This document shows positions 41,442 to 49,673 of a stretch of DNA of 52,355 nucleotides, in pieces; within the stretch, counting starts at the first letter, position 1; every line of letters starts with the position of its first letter. The translations under genes were made by a program, and so were the position numbers. Location: contig CALENA010000010.1 in assembly GCA_937910875.1 (NCBI GenBank), positions 1 to 52,355 of the forward strand. Direction: 5' to 3'. Under the pieces are notes generated by a model. It was not told the DNA's origin. It saw only the letters and a program-made list of their open reading frames with translations, and did not search any database. This stretch comes from an uncultured Desulfobulbaceae bacterium (GTDB lineage Bacteria > Desulfobacterota > Desulfobulbia > Desulfobulbales > Desulfocapsaceae).

Positions 41442-43175
41442 TCATTGGCTGAGTGCGTTGGATTGGTGGCGGAAGGTGGTGCCGGGTGTGGCAGCAGTAT
41501 AGCCGGGAATGATGACCTCAGGTGAGGGACAGTGGTCAGTTAAGGCCTTGCTGTTTCCCAGCATCCACTCGTATCCGTGCTGCTGACCCATGGCCTGCAT
41601 CAGGTCAGGGGCAAAACATTGGGCAATCAGTCGTCTGGGAATCAGGACCCAACGGTTTTCTCCCTGCCCCAGCCAATGGGCGGCGTTTGTCTCCTGCAGC
41701 TGATGGTCGGTGTGAAAACCGAAATGGGTCACGGGCTGGGTCGCCTGGAGGATCAGCTGTTCCTTGAACCGCACAATGGCCAGCGGCGCCTCAGGACCGG
41801 TGATTGCCGCAATTTTTTCCATCATGAGCCGGGGCGAGCGGCAGGGCTCGAGAATTCGGTAGCCCCAGGTACTGTACACCCCCCAGAGGATGGCCATGGC
41901 CGCAAAATAGGCGAGCAGCGCATGGCGTGGGCCGATCTTCAGCAAGGCTGCGAGCATGGCTGTTCCGGTCAGGGCCAGCATGGGCCAGGGGGGGCCGTTG
42001 AGGCATTGGATTTTTTCTTGCAGACCAGCAAGAGGCAGAAATCCGCCCAGGGACGCCAGGAGCAGAATACCCCCCAGGAACAGACCAATCCCCCAGACGA
42101 TTTTTGCTGCTGCCTTGCGGGTCAGGATCTGGCTGAGCCAGGGCCCGGCAATAACGGCCAGCATGGGCAGGATCGGCAGGACATAGACCCCACGTTTTCC
42201 AGGACTGTAGCTGAAGAAGATCAGCACGCAGCAGGCCCAGACCAGTATTGAAAGCAGGGCCCAGTCCCTGGCCCGGCTCTGCCTGATCCAGATCGGGACC
42301 AGCCAGATCAGCAGGGGGCTGAGGGGCAACCAGAATGCCGGAATGACGTTGAGGAGATAGTACCAGAATGGTTTGACATGTCCGAGGGAGTGGACATACC
42401 GCTCCCCGGTCTGTCTGAAAAGGATGTTGTCGCGGTAGGCGATAAAGGCCTGGTCCTGGCTCAGATCGGCCGCCAGCCACATGGGGATCAGCCACAGCCC
42501 GATAACACTCAGCATCAGAAGTGGTCCTGAGAGGGCGCGCAGGAGGTTGCTGAAACCCAGGTGCGGCCGTGGGCCGTTTTTGCTGAAACTCAGCAGAAGA
42601 TAGGGGAGGAGCAGAAAAATGGGCAGGAAGCCAACGCCCTTGGTGATGATGCCAATGCCCATGGAAATCCAGGCCAGGCCGTAGAGCCACCAGTTTGTTT
42701 TGATCCACAGATGCCGTATCAGACAGTAGTTTCCCAGGGTGATAAAGAGGGTGACCGTCATGTCGATCTGGGCGGTCTTGGCCTGGAGCATGAACTGAAA
42801 GGTGCAGAGCAGCAGCAGGATTGCCTGCAGGCCGGCCTGGGGAGTGTAGAGGCGTCGGGTAAGATCGTGGACCAGCCACAGGGTGATCAGGCCACTGAAG
42901 AGCGAGGGCAGGAGGAAGGCAATGTTGATGTTGCCCAGCAGGGAATAGGCCCCGCCGATCAGCCACATGAAGATCGGCGGCTTGTCCGGGTAGAGTTCGC
43001 CGCCGCGCTGCGGGAACAGCCATTGGCCGCTGTCGACCATCTCCCTGGCGATCAGGGCAAAGCGGGGTTCGTCGGCCGGCCAGGGCGCGCGGAGGCCGAT
43101 GCCGAGCCCCATGAGGATCAGGGCGGCCAGCAGGAAAAGGAGCAGCTGCTTTTGGGGAGAAAGAGGGGTGGTCAT
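41442..43175 (-). CDS. ArnT/PMT-family membrane glycosyltransferase
   Basis: A 577-aa GT-C fold membrane enzyme that transfers sugar from a polyprenyl-phosphate donor, as ArnT does for aminoarabinose on lipid A. The start carries PWPADEPRFALIAREM, with the catalytic-type Asp/Glu after the first helix, then FPQRGGELYPDKPPIFMWLIG; about twelve helices and a C-terminal periplasmic domain follow. The next two genes upstream (LAB_N protein and GT2) complete a common trio for lipid A or glycan modification. The exact sugar and acceptor are unknown. Confidence 0.88.
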   Translation of the reverse strand: MTTPLSPQKQLLLFLLAALILMGLGIGLRAPWPADEPRFALIAREMVDSGQWLFPQRGGELYPDKPPIFMWLIGGAYSLLGNINIAFLLPSLFSGLITLWLVHDLTRRLYTPQAGLQAILLLLCTFQFMLQAKTAQIDMTVTLFITLGNYCLIRHLWIKTNWWLYGLAWISMGIGIITKGVGFLPIFLLLPYLLLSFSKNGPRPHLGFSNLLRALSGPLLMLSVIGLWLIPMWLAADLSQDQAFIAYRDNILFRQTGERYVHSLGHVKPFWYYLLNVIPAFWLPLSPLLIWLVPIWIRQSRARDWALLSILVWACCVLIFFSYSPGKRGVYVLPILPMLAVIAGPWLSQILTRKAAAKIVWGIGLFLGGILLLASLGGFLPLAGLQEKIQCLNGPPWPMLALTGTAMLAALLKIGPRHALLAYFAAMAILWGVYSTWGYRILEPCRSPRLMMEKIAAITGPEAPLAIVRFKEQLILQATQPVTHFGFHTDHQLQETNAAHWLGQGENRWVLIPRRLIAQCFAPDLMQAMGQQHGYEWMLGNSKALTDHCPSPEVIIPGYTAATPGTTFRHQSNALSQ

Positions 43176-43209
43176 GTTGTTTACGTTTCTGGTTTGGGCG
43201 GTCTGTTGC

Positions 43210-43491
43210 TTAAGGAAGGGCAGGTGGTGTCTTGGGGGATTTCTTGATCAGATAGAGGTTGCGCAGGTAGACAAACATGCCCATGGACTGGCCAAGGATA
43301 AAGACCGGGTCCTTCCGGTGAATGGAGTAGATGAGCAGGAGCAGACTGCCGCCCAGGCTGAAATACCAGAAGGCCAGGGGGATGATGCTCTGTCTGGCCT
43401 TTTCACTGGCCAGCCACTGGATGATAAAACGGGCGGAGAAGAGGAGTTGCCCTGTAAAACCGAGGGCCATCCACAAGCGATCCATGGTCAT
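43210..43491 (-). CDS. LAB_N (lipid A biosynthesis N-terminal) domain protein
   Basis: A 93-aa membrane protein with three helices and the LAB_N signature: ALGFTGQLLFSARFIIQWLASEKA, VIPLAFWYFSLGGSLLLLIYSIHRKDPVFILGQ and YLRNLYLI. Its ATG at 43491 overlaps the stop of the GT2 gene (ATGA); a longer frame into that gene (start 43557) is unlikely. LAB_N proteins lie with GT2 and ArnT-like genes and are thought to assist lipid-linked sugar transfer. Confidence 0.88.
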   Translation of the reverse strand: MTMDRLWMALGFTGQLLFSARFIIQWLASEKARQSIIPLAFWYFSLGGSLLLLIYSIHRKDPVFILGQSMGMFVYLRNLYLIKKSPKTPPALP

Positions 43492-44318
43492 GGTTTCTCC
43501 TTGTTGTTCTGGGTTTCCGGAAGGTAATGGGGATTCTTTTTTCGTCGCAGCAGCCACATGACGCCGATGAGATCAACGATCCCGACCCAGAGCCGGTTAT
43601 GGATGCCGTACTTGGAGCGTCCGGTCCGGCGTGGCCGGTGGTTGACCTCCACGGTCAGGGTCTTGTCGTTGCCACGTTTGATGAGCGCCGGGATGAAGCG
43701 GTGAATATGATCAAAAAAAGGTAAGGCGAGAAAGGTGGCCCTGGAGAAGATCTTGAGGCCGCAGCCGGTGTCAGGGCAGTCATCATCCAGGCAGGCCTGG
43801 CGGACGGCGTTGGCAATTTTTGATGAGATCCGTTTGTTCAAGGTGTCCTGACGATTCTTTCGGTATCCGGCAGCACAGACGAAACTCTTATCTCGTTCAT
43901 GGGCGATTTTGACGGCCTGATAGAGGTGGGGGATATCGGCCGGATCGTTTTGTCCATCGGCGTCCAGTGTCACAATCCAGGGGGCAGTTGCCCGGTGCAC
44001 GCCGCTGAGCAGGGCGGCGCTCTGGCCATAACTTCGGTCGTGTCGAATGATGTGCAGGTGTCGGCAGCCCTGTTCCTGCAGGTCACGGAGCTCTGTGATG
44101 GTCTGATCCGTTGATCCATCATCCACATAGATCAGTTCGTAGGTGTGCGCCCCATTGAGATGGTGGCGGATTTCTTCCACCAGCGGTCTGATATTACCCT
44201 GTTCGTTCAGGGCCGGGATGACGATGCTGAACTCAGGCGTGGTGGTGGTCTGTTGTGGATCGGTCATGGTGGCTGATGGCTGATTGGGCTGAGGGTTGAT
44301 GGTCTCTGACCTGGGCAT
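43488..44318 (-). CDS. GT2 polyprenyl-phosphate glycosyltransferase
   Basis: A 276-aa GT-A enzyme of the DPM1/ArnC type. It has FSIVIPALNEQGNI, IYVDDGSTDQT, TLDADGQNDPADIP (metal-binding DxD) and RRTGRSKYG near 225 as acceptor region, followed by one hydrophobic segment (LWVGIVDLIGVMWLL). It should load a sugar on polyprenyl phosphate for the ArnT-like enzyme. Start uncertain: 44318 gives a Pro/Gln-rich leader; ATG 44267 is an alternative close to the domain start. Neither has a clear ribosome site. Confidence 0.88.
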   Translation of the reverse strand: MPRSETINPQPNQPSATMTDPQQTTTTPEFSIVIPALNEQGNIRPLVEEIRHHLNGAHTYELIYVDDGSTDQTITELRDLQEQGCRHLHIIRHDRSYGQSAALLSGVHRATAPWIVTLDADGQNDPADIPHLYQAVKIAHERDKSFVCAAGYRKNRQDTLNKRISSKIANAVRQACLDDDCPDTGCGLKIFSRATFLALPFFDHIHRFIPALIKRGNDKTLTVEVNHRPRRTGRSKYGIHNRLWVGIVDLIGVMWLLRRKKNPHYLPETQNNKEKP

Positions 44319-44371
44319 GCGGTTAATTATGTCTGTGGGCCGGTTTTCGCTTCAATGTTTTTGGTGATGGC

Positions 44372-45121
44372 TCAAGTGCAGCCGGACAATTCAAGAAAGG
44401 CCTGGATTTTTGCCCGGGCACTGCTGCTGGCGGTCACATCACAGTCCACATAGAGGCCATGCGGGTGGCAGTCGGCCAGATGGCGTGCCAGAGCGGTCTT
44501 GGCGCAGAACGACTGGGCAAAGAAGACCGTGGGGATATCCGGGTTGTAATGTTCCTCCAGAACCAGTCTGGCCGGGGTCTTGTTCTCCATGCAGCGGCTC
44601 CAGCCGTAGACGTGGGTGGTGTCGGGAAAGGGCTCGAGCAGGGAAAAATCCCGGGGCGGCACCCCCCAGAAACCGGCGCTTGGCGCGCAGCCCGGCAGGT
44701 CCGGGTGTGGCTGCGGTGATTGGATGGAGCGGGTGATGGCAGTCATTTTGCTTACCATATTCATCTGGGTTCGGCACAGGGGTGTGCCAAAATCCTGGTC
44801 ATCAAGGTTACGGGTGGTGATGATCTCGGTGCCGGGCAGATGGGTCTTGAGGATCGTTGCGGTGTGCAGGGCACAGTCGCACTTCCCCGGGCCCACGTCA
44901 AGATAGATTCGGTCCAGTTCGAGATTCAGGGCGTTGACCACCACGGTTCTGAGAATGGCACAGTAGACCCGGGGCAGACAGCAGGAGGCCTGATCGATCC
45001 CGGTCTTGACCAAAGGCTCATCCAGGTCAAAGAGCTCAATGTCCTGGCTGGTTAGCTCCTGGAACAGGGCCCGTGGCGGTACGCCGACGATGCCGATTCT
45101 TGCTTTGACAGGTTTGTCCAT
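44372..45121 (-). CDS. Cys-rich protein, unassigned; faint HgdB-like pattern
   Basis: A 249-aa soluble protein with many cysteines: SCCLPRVYC, GPGKCDCALHT, PLCRTQ, PGCAPS, SRCMEN, SFCAKT, ADCHPH, VDCDVT and a C-terminal Cys. Their clustering suggests an iron-sulfur protein. The order of a VPPRALFQEL start, a Cys-containing LPRVYCAILR segment, a LDVGPGKCD segment and a PGTEII strand faintly recalls the D-component (HgdB) fold of 2-hydroxyacyl-CoA dehydratases, the usual partner of HgdC activases. That is a weak impression, not an assignment. ATG 45121 lies five bases before the lptG stop, and the long frame upstream (to 45313) overlaps lptG and is rejected. Confidence 0.6.
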   Translation of the reverse strand: MDKPVKARIGIVGVPPRALFQELTSQDIELFDLDEPLVKTGIDQASCCLPRVYCAILRTVVVNALNLELDRIYLDVGPGKCDCALHTATILKTHLPGTEIITTRNLDDQDFGTPLCRTQMNMVSKMTAITRSIQSPQPHPDLPGCAPSAGFWGVPPRDFSLLEPFPDTTHVYGWSRCMENKTPARLVLEEHYNPDIPTVFFAQSFCAKTALARHLADCHPHGLYVDCDVTASSSARAKIQAFLELSGCT

Positions 45122-45126
45122 GGACG

Positions 45127-46206
45127 TCAACGGTCTGCGCGGCGGAGGAGGAAGAGACCGCTGCCGCTGAACAGGAGGTGGATAGCCAGGGCCGCAACCA
45201 CCGGACTGAGATAGGCGGCTTGTGCCAGTGTCTGGAGACCGCCCCAGGCCCCCCAGGCAAAGAAGGCCAGAAGGCAGCTGGCCGGGATGGCCACGGACAG
45301 GTCCCGGCCCCATTTGCTGAAGGTCGTCAGCAGGACCGGCAGGCCGAGCAGGAGCATGGGCAGGCCAAGCAGGGGATAGGAGAGACGGCTGTAAAAATTG
45401 GTCCAGGCCCGGGCTGCTTCCACTGGGCTCTGCTGGTTTCTGGCCTCATGAAACAGTTGGGTCGGTGACTGCTCAGAGGCCTTGTATTTGGGAATGAAAA
45501 AGTGGTCCGGCCCCTCGGGCAGGTCAAATCGTTGTTCGGTAAACAGGGTGGTCTGGTAGCTGTTTTCTGTCCTGGTCTGGATCTGCCCGCCCTTGAGTAT
45601 CCAGTGGTCATCCTGCCAGAGTGCCTCTCTGGCACTGACGAGTTCCTTGAGCTGGTAGGGCTCGCTCCAGGTGGAATAGGAAAAATCGGTGAACTGGAAT
45701 TGGCGGGGATAGGGCCGGACAAAGGAATAGAATCCTTCGGCTCCCTTTGAATAATAGCGGCCATTGCGCACTGTGCCCTTGGGGATTGAGCCCTTGACCT
45801 GTTCGAACCAGATGTTGTTGGTGGCCGTGAGTGTGATGGGCAAAAGCCATTGGCCCAGGGCCAGAAAGAACAGGGTGGTGATCAGGCCACCCATGATGAT
45901 TGGCCGGGTGATTCGGGCAAGGGGCAAGCCACCGGCCTTGAGGGCGTTCAGCTCGTGGCTGTGATTAAGCAGGCCCAGGGTGATGACTCCGGCCAGGAGG
46001 ATGAGGATGGGGCTCAACTGGTTGAGGATGAATGGCAGGTTGAGGACAAAGAACTTGAAAACCAGTCCCATTTCTTTACCTTTTTCCATAAACAGGTCGA
46101 TTTTTTCAAAGAAATCGATGAGCAGATAGACGGTGGTAAAGCCGGACGCGGCCAGGAGCAAGGTGCGGAGGTATTGTCCGAGGATGTAGCGGTTGAGCAA
46201 TGACAC
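45127..46206 (-). CDS. lptG: LPS export permease LptG
   Basis: A 359-aa YjgP/YjgQ family permease. It has three N-terminal helices (start LLNRYILGQYLRTLLLA), a periplasmic beta-jellyroll domain (about 130-265) and three C-terminal helices. LptF/G pull lipopolysaccharide from the inner membrane with LptB. LptG is favoured over LptF by length and position here, but no lptF is adjacent and the pair may be elsewhere. It lies 15 bp after crcB in the reverse-strand string. Confidence 0.88.
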   Translation of the reverse strand: MSLLNRYILGQYLRTLLLAASGFTTVYLLIDFFEKIDLFMEKGKEMGLVFKFFVLNLPFILNQLSPILILLAGVITLGLLNHSHELNALKAGGLPLARITRPIIMGGLITTLFFLALGQWLLPITLTATNNIWFEQVKGSIPKGTVRNGRYYSKGAEGFYSFVRPYPRQFQFTDFSYSTWSEPYQLKELVSAREALWQDDHWILKGGQIQTRTENSYQTTLFTEQRFDLPEGPDHFFIPKYKASEQSPTQLFHEARNQQSPVEAARAWTNFYSRLSYPLLGLPMLLLGLPVLLTTFSKWGRDLSVAIPASCLLAFFAWGAWGGLQTLAQAAYLSPVVAALAIHLLFSGSGLFLLRRADR

Positions 46207-46221
46207 GGACCCTGTTCCCCC

Positions 46222-46602
46222 TTATCCTTTGAGCCAGTGTTGGGCCAGCCAGAAACCGGCTCCCACCAGGAGCAGACCGGCTCCATTGGAGACGATCAGG
46301 TAGGTCAGGCCCGGCAGCATCTGTCCGGCCTTGAAGAATTGAACGGTTTCACGCCCAAAGGTGGAAAAGGTGGTGAAACCACCCAGAAATCCGGCAAAGA
46401 GAAAGAGGCGAAATTCATGGCTGATGTGGATTCGTTCAAACAGGCCCCAGAGCAGGCCGATCAGGAGGCAGCCCAGGAGGTTGACGCTGAGGGTGCCCAG
46501 GGGAAGGTCGCCGGGACTCAGGCGGGCCGCGGCAAGCGAGATGCTGTAACGTCCTATGGAGCCCAGGGCCCCGCCGAGGCCGACGGCAAGGAATTTCACC
46601 AT
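46222..46602 (-). CDS. crcB: Fluoride exporter CrcB/Fluc
   Basis: A 126-aa four-helix membrane protein exporting fluoride as a dual-topology dimer. GGALGSIGRYSIS at the start and GFLGGFTTFSTFGRE in the third helix are the family signatures. ATG 46602 (MVKFLAVG) is chosen; a TTG at 46608 is also open. A fluoride riboswitch would be expected upstream, but I do not recognise one in the 200-bp gap. It is first in the reverse-strand gene string. Confidence 0.93.
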   Translation of the reverse strand: MVKFLAVGLGGALGSIGRYSISLAAARLSPGDLPLGTLSVNLLGCLLIGLLWGLFERIHISHEFRLFLFAGFLGGFTTFSTFGRETVQFFKAGQMLPGLTYLIVSNGAGLLLVGAGFWLAQHWLKG

Positions 46603-46644
46603 TGTCAATTTATTGGAATCGGGTACTTTAATTGTGATAAATTC

Positions 46645-46672
46645 ATCGTAGCTCCAGTGATCGCTCAGTCAA
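46645..46672 (-). promoter_or_regulatory. Candidate promoter for the crcB-lptG gene string
   Basis: On the reverse strand TTGACT (46672-46667) and TACGAT (46650-46645) are 16 bp apart, about 40 bp before the crcB start. Spacing is slightly short and the -10 box imperfect. Confidence 0.4.
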
Positions 46673-46823
46673 CGTCAGCCACTCACTGAAGGGCTGAATG
46701 TGTACGGCGTCATGAGTCATTCTGGATCAGCCGTACTTGTTAGTTAGGTACCACTATACCGGGATTTCGTCAAGCCATGAGGCCCGTGGGGAGGTCCTGA
46801 ATCGAGAGTTGAGGAGCAGAGTC

Positions 46824-48443
46824 ATGTCATCGTTTGTCAGACCATTGGCAGTAAGGGCTGCGTGTCCAAGTCTGGCCGATAACAGTGGAGATCTGGACCG
46901 GTTGATTCGGGCCGTGCGCGAGGTGCTGGGAGATGATCGACCAGTGGAGGCGCCGTTGGCCCGGGTCAGCATTCTGTGTCGTTGTTTCCGCGGTGCCGGG
47001 TTTCAGGGAACGGCCCTGGTCAGTGATCTGGGTGATCGCTGGCTGTTGACGGATTTTCTGGCCGAGAGGCCAAAGACCTTGATGGGCGTGGCCCTGGATC
47101 TGGGGACCACGCAACTTGAGGCGACCCTGGTCAATATGATTGACGGTCAGATCCTGGCCCGGGCCAACCGGATCAATGATCAGATCGAATATGGCAGCGA
47201 TATCTTGAGTCGAATCCATTTCGCCACCGCGAGCCGCAGGTTACAGAAGAGTCTGGAACCAGCCTTTATCGATCCAGGTCTTGTCACCCTGCAGGAAGTG
47301 ATCCGGGATTGCCTGAATAACCTGCTGGCCGAACTGGCCGCGCAGGCGGATGTGGAGCCTGGGGCCATTCGGGCCCTGGCCGTTGCCGGTAATACCACCA
47401 TGATCCATTTTCTTCTCGGTCTTGACCCGTATCATCTCTGTCGTGAGCCCTATATTCCCATGCTCAACCAGCCGGGAATTCTGAGGGCAGAGGAGTTGCG
47501 GCTGGCCTTGCATCCTGCCGCCCCGGTCTGGATTATGCCCTCCATCGGCAGCTATTTCGGTGGCGATCTGATTTCCGGAATCCTGGCCTCGGGCCTGACA
47601 GACGGTGACGAGCCCCGGATGTTGATCGATGTCGGGACCAATGCCGAGGTGGTGGTCGGTAACCGGGAATGGTTGATTGCCTGTGCCGGGGCGGCCGGTC
47701 CTGCCCTGGAGGGTGGAGTGGCGAGGATGGGTATGCGCGCGGGCCCCGGGGCCATCGACCGGGTGAATATTGATCCTCTGCGCTTTGAGCTCAGCTACAG
47801 CACCATCGGCAATGTCCCTGCCCGGGGAATTTGCGGCTCGGGGCTGATTGATCTGGTGGCGGCGCTCTATTTGAGCCGGATCATAGATATCCAGGGCCGT
47901 CTTCGTGATCCTGTGCTGGAGTCCGATCCTGATCGGCTGGCCTTTATGGGCGACCGGGTCATTGAAAGTGGATCGGGTCGTGCCTTTGTTGTGGTTCCAG
48001 CCGCAGAGGCCTCCGGTGATGAACCGGTCCTTCTGGAGCAGCTTGATCTTGATGCCCTGATGCGTTCGAAGGCCGCCATGTATGCGATTCTCACCACCCT
48101 TCTGGGTCAGGTGGGCCTTGAGTTCAGTGATCTTCGAGAGATTTGTGTGGCCGGTGCCTTTGGCGGCCATATTGATCCGCAGCGCGCCGTGACCTTGGGG
48201 ATGCTGCCCGATCTTGACCTTTCGGTGTATCGGGGGATTGGAAACTCCTCACTGCAGGGGGCCGAACGGGTGCTCTGTGAAGGCGCGGCTCGCCGGGCCT
48301 GTGCCGAGATTGTCGCCCGGATCACCTATGTGGAGCTGAATGTGAATCAGGAGTTCATGATTCGTTTTTCAGGTTCCCGTTTTATCCCTCACACCGACCC
48401 CTCTCTTTTCCCTTCAGTTCCTTTTTATAATGAAAACAGTTGA
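46824..48443 (+). CDS. RACo-like ASKHA ATPase (DUF4445) without ferredoxin domain
   Basis: A 539-aa protein related to RACo, the ATP-dependent reductive activator of corrinoid proteins. After a middle-domain-like N-terminus (about 1-95) comes the DUF4445 ASKHA core: VALDLGTTQLEATLVN (phosphate-1), VAGNTTMIHFLLGLDP, SIGSYFGGDLISGILASGL, MLIDVGTNAEVVVGN (phosphate-2), RGICGSGLIDLVA and VAGAFGGHIDP. Canonical RACo starts with a [2Fe-2S] domain that is absent here: no CxxxxCxxC appears at the N-terminus. GAGGAG upstream supports ATG 46824 over longer frames. No corrinoid protein or methyltransferase is next to it, so its partner is unknown. Confidence 0.82.
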   Translation: MSSFVRPLAVRAACPSLADNSGDLDRLIRAVREVLGDDRPVEAPLARVSILCRCFRGAGFQGTALVSDLGDRWLLTDFLAERPKTLMGVALDLGTTQLEATLVNMIDGQILARANRINDQIEYGSDILSRIHFATASRRLQKSLEPAFIDPGLVTLQEVIRDCLNNLLAELAAQADVEPGAIRALAVAGNTTMIHFLLGLDPYHLCREPYIPMLNQPGILRAEELRLALHPAAPVWIMPSIGSYFGGDLISGILASGLTDGDEPRMLIDVGTNAEVVVGNREWLIACAGAAGPALEGGVARMGMRAGPGAIDRVNIDPLRFELSYSTIGNVPARGICGSGLIDLVAALYLSRIIDIQGRLRDPVLESDPDRLAFMGDRVIESGSGRAFVVVPAAEASGDEPVLLEQLDLDALMRSKAAMYAILTTLLGQVGLEFSDLREICVAGAFGGHIDPQRAVTLGMLPDLDLSVYRGIGNSSLQGAERVLCEGAARRACAEIVARITYVELNVNQEFMIRFSGSRFIPHTDPSLFPSVPFYNENS

Positions 48444-48482
48444 TTGTGTTTTTCGGTCACCTTCGTGGTCTTGAGCTCCTCC

Positions 48483-48512
48483 TTGCCATTCCCTGGAGGT
48501 CTGTGCTATAGT
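48483..48512 (+). promoter_or_regulatory. Candidate promoter for the DHH phosphoesterase gene
   Basis: TTGCCA (48483-48488) and TATAGT (48507-48512) are 18 bp apart. A short tandem CCGACGATGA repeat follows in the leader at about 48567-48590. Confidence 0.5.
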
Positions 48513-48621
48513 TTAACTTCGGTCAATTGAAGAAGATTTGGGTAATGTCTGTAGGATGTTTCCGACGATGAGTTACCGACGATGAAGTTGGTTTCAGTTT
48601 GCAGTTGCCCCTGGAGAAGTC

Positions 48622-49644
48622 GTGGCGAGAAAGAAAAAACATAAACAGATTCTGGTCTGTGAGCAGATTTCACATCGATCTGCCAAGGAACGCCTGGAAA
48701 AGTTCCTGGCCGTTTTTGATAAGGATGACGAGGTGCTGGTGTGTATCAACGCCGATCCGGATGCCCTGGCCAGCGCCATGGCAATCAAGCGATTGCTGCG
48801 CTACAAGGTCAAGAGTGTGACGGTTGGTCATCCCAATGAGATCACGCGCCTGAATAATGTAGCCATGGTCAAGCGACTGCGGATTCCTCTTCAGCGCCTT
48901 CATACACTCAAGCCTGAGCAGTACACGAAAAAGATCCTGGTTGATTCTCAGCCTCAGCATCTGCCCAGTTTTGAGAAGATAACCTTTGACGCGGTCATCG
49001 ATCATCATCCAGTGGGTGGTGACTGGCAGGCCTCCTTTATTGATATCCGTCCGGATTACGGTGCCGCTTCCAGTATGCTGGTCGAGTATTTGCGGGCTGG
49101 ATCGTTGAAGCCTTCCGTGACGTTGGCCACGGCCCTGTTTTATGCGATCAAGGTCGATACCCAGGATTTTGAGCATGAGTCTCTGCTTGCCGACGGGATC
49201 TCGTTTCGTTATCTTTTCAATATTGCCAATCGCAATCTGGTCCGCAAGTTTGAGCTCACGGACCTCAGGCGGACCGAGCTCAAGTATTTCATGGCCGGGC
49301 TCTCCGAACTTTCCTATTCCAAGCGTCGCTATTACACCCATATCGGACGGGTTCGCAGTCCTGATCTGCTGGTGATTATAGCTGATTTCCTCAACCACGT
49401 GGATGAGGTGGACTGGGTTTTTGTCTCGGGGATTTATAATGAAAAACTGGTGGTGATCTTCCGCTGTGACGGTTATCGCAAGAATGCCGGGAAACTGGCG
49501 GCGCGGATCTTCGGGGAGATGGGATCGGCCGGGGGGCACAAGGCTGCTGCCCGGGCCGAGGTGCCACTCAAAAATCTGGGGCTTGGGGACCAGGAGTTCA
49601 GCACCAAGACACTCATGCGGTTGGCCACCAGACATATGAAATAA
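48622..49644 (+). CDS. DHH-family phosphoesterase (NrnA-like)
   Basis: A 340-aa DHH/DHHA1 protein. The metal site is CINADPDALASA (DxD), LVDSQ, and AVIDHHPVGGDW with the DHH motif. The C-terminal DHHA1 part ends with GEMGSAGGHKAAARAE (GGH motif), as in nanoRNases and pAp/cyclic dinucleotide phosphodiesterases. Basic N-terminus (ARKKKHKQ). GTG 48622 has GGAG upstream. Substrate, short RNA or cyclic dinucleotide, cannot be told from sequence. It is followed 29 bp later by the glycogen-type genes. Confidence 0.88.
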   Translation: MARKKKHKQILVCEQISHRSAKERLEKFLAVFDKDDEVLVCINADPDALASAMAIKRLLRYKVKSVTVGHPNEITRLNNVAMVKRLRIPLQRLHTLKPEQYTKKILVDSQPQHLPSFEKITFDAVIDHHPVGGDWQASFIDIRPDYGAASSMLVEYLRAGSLKPSVTLATALFYAIKVDTQDFEHESLLADGISFRYLFNIANRNLVRKFELTDLRRTELKYFMAGLSELSYSKRRYYTHIGRVRSPDLLVIIADFLNHVDEVDWVFVSGIYNEKLVVIFRCDGYRKNAGKLAARIFGEMGSAGGHKAAARAEVPLKNLGLGDQEFSTKTLMRLATRHMK

Positions 49645-49673
49645 CAGCAGTTTTAATTTTTATTCTGCGGTGA

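Noticed and set aside
41791-43023. 410-aa reverse-strand frame in another phase of the ArnT-like gene
   Set aside because: Same strand but different phase; Pro/Arg/Gln-rich with no helices, while the ArnT frame is fully consistent.
46237-46689. 150-aa forward frame opposite crcB
   Set aside because: Antisense shadow of a well-conserved fluoride channel.
46603-46823. Fluoride riboswitch upstream of crcB
   Set aside because: Expected from context, but I could not find the conserved crcB-motif pattern in the gap.
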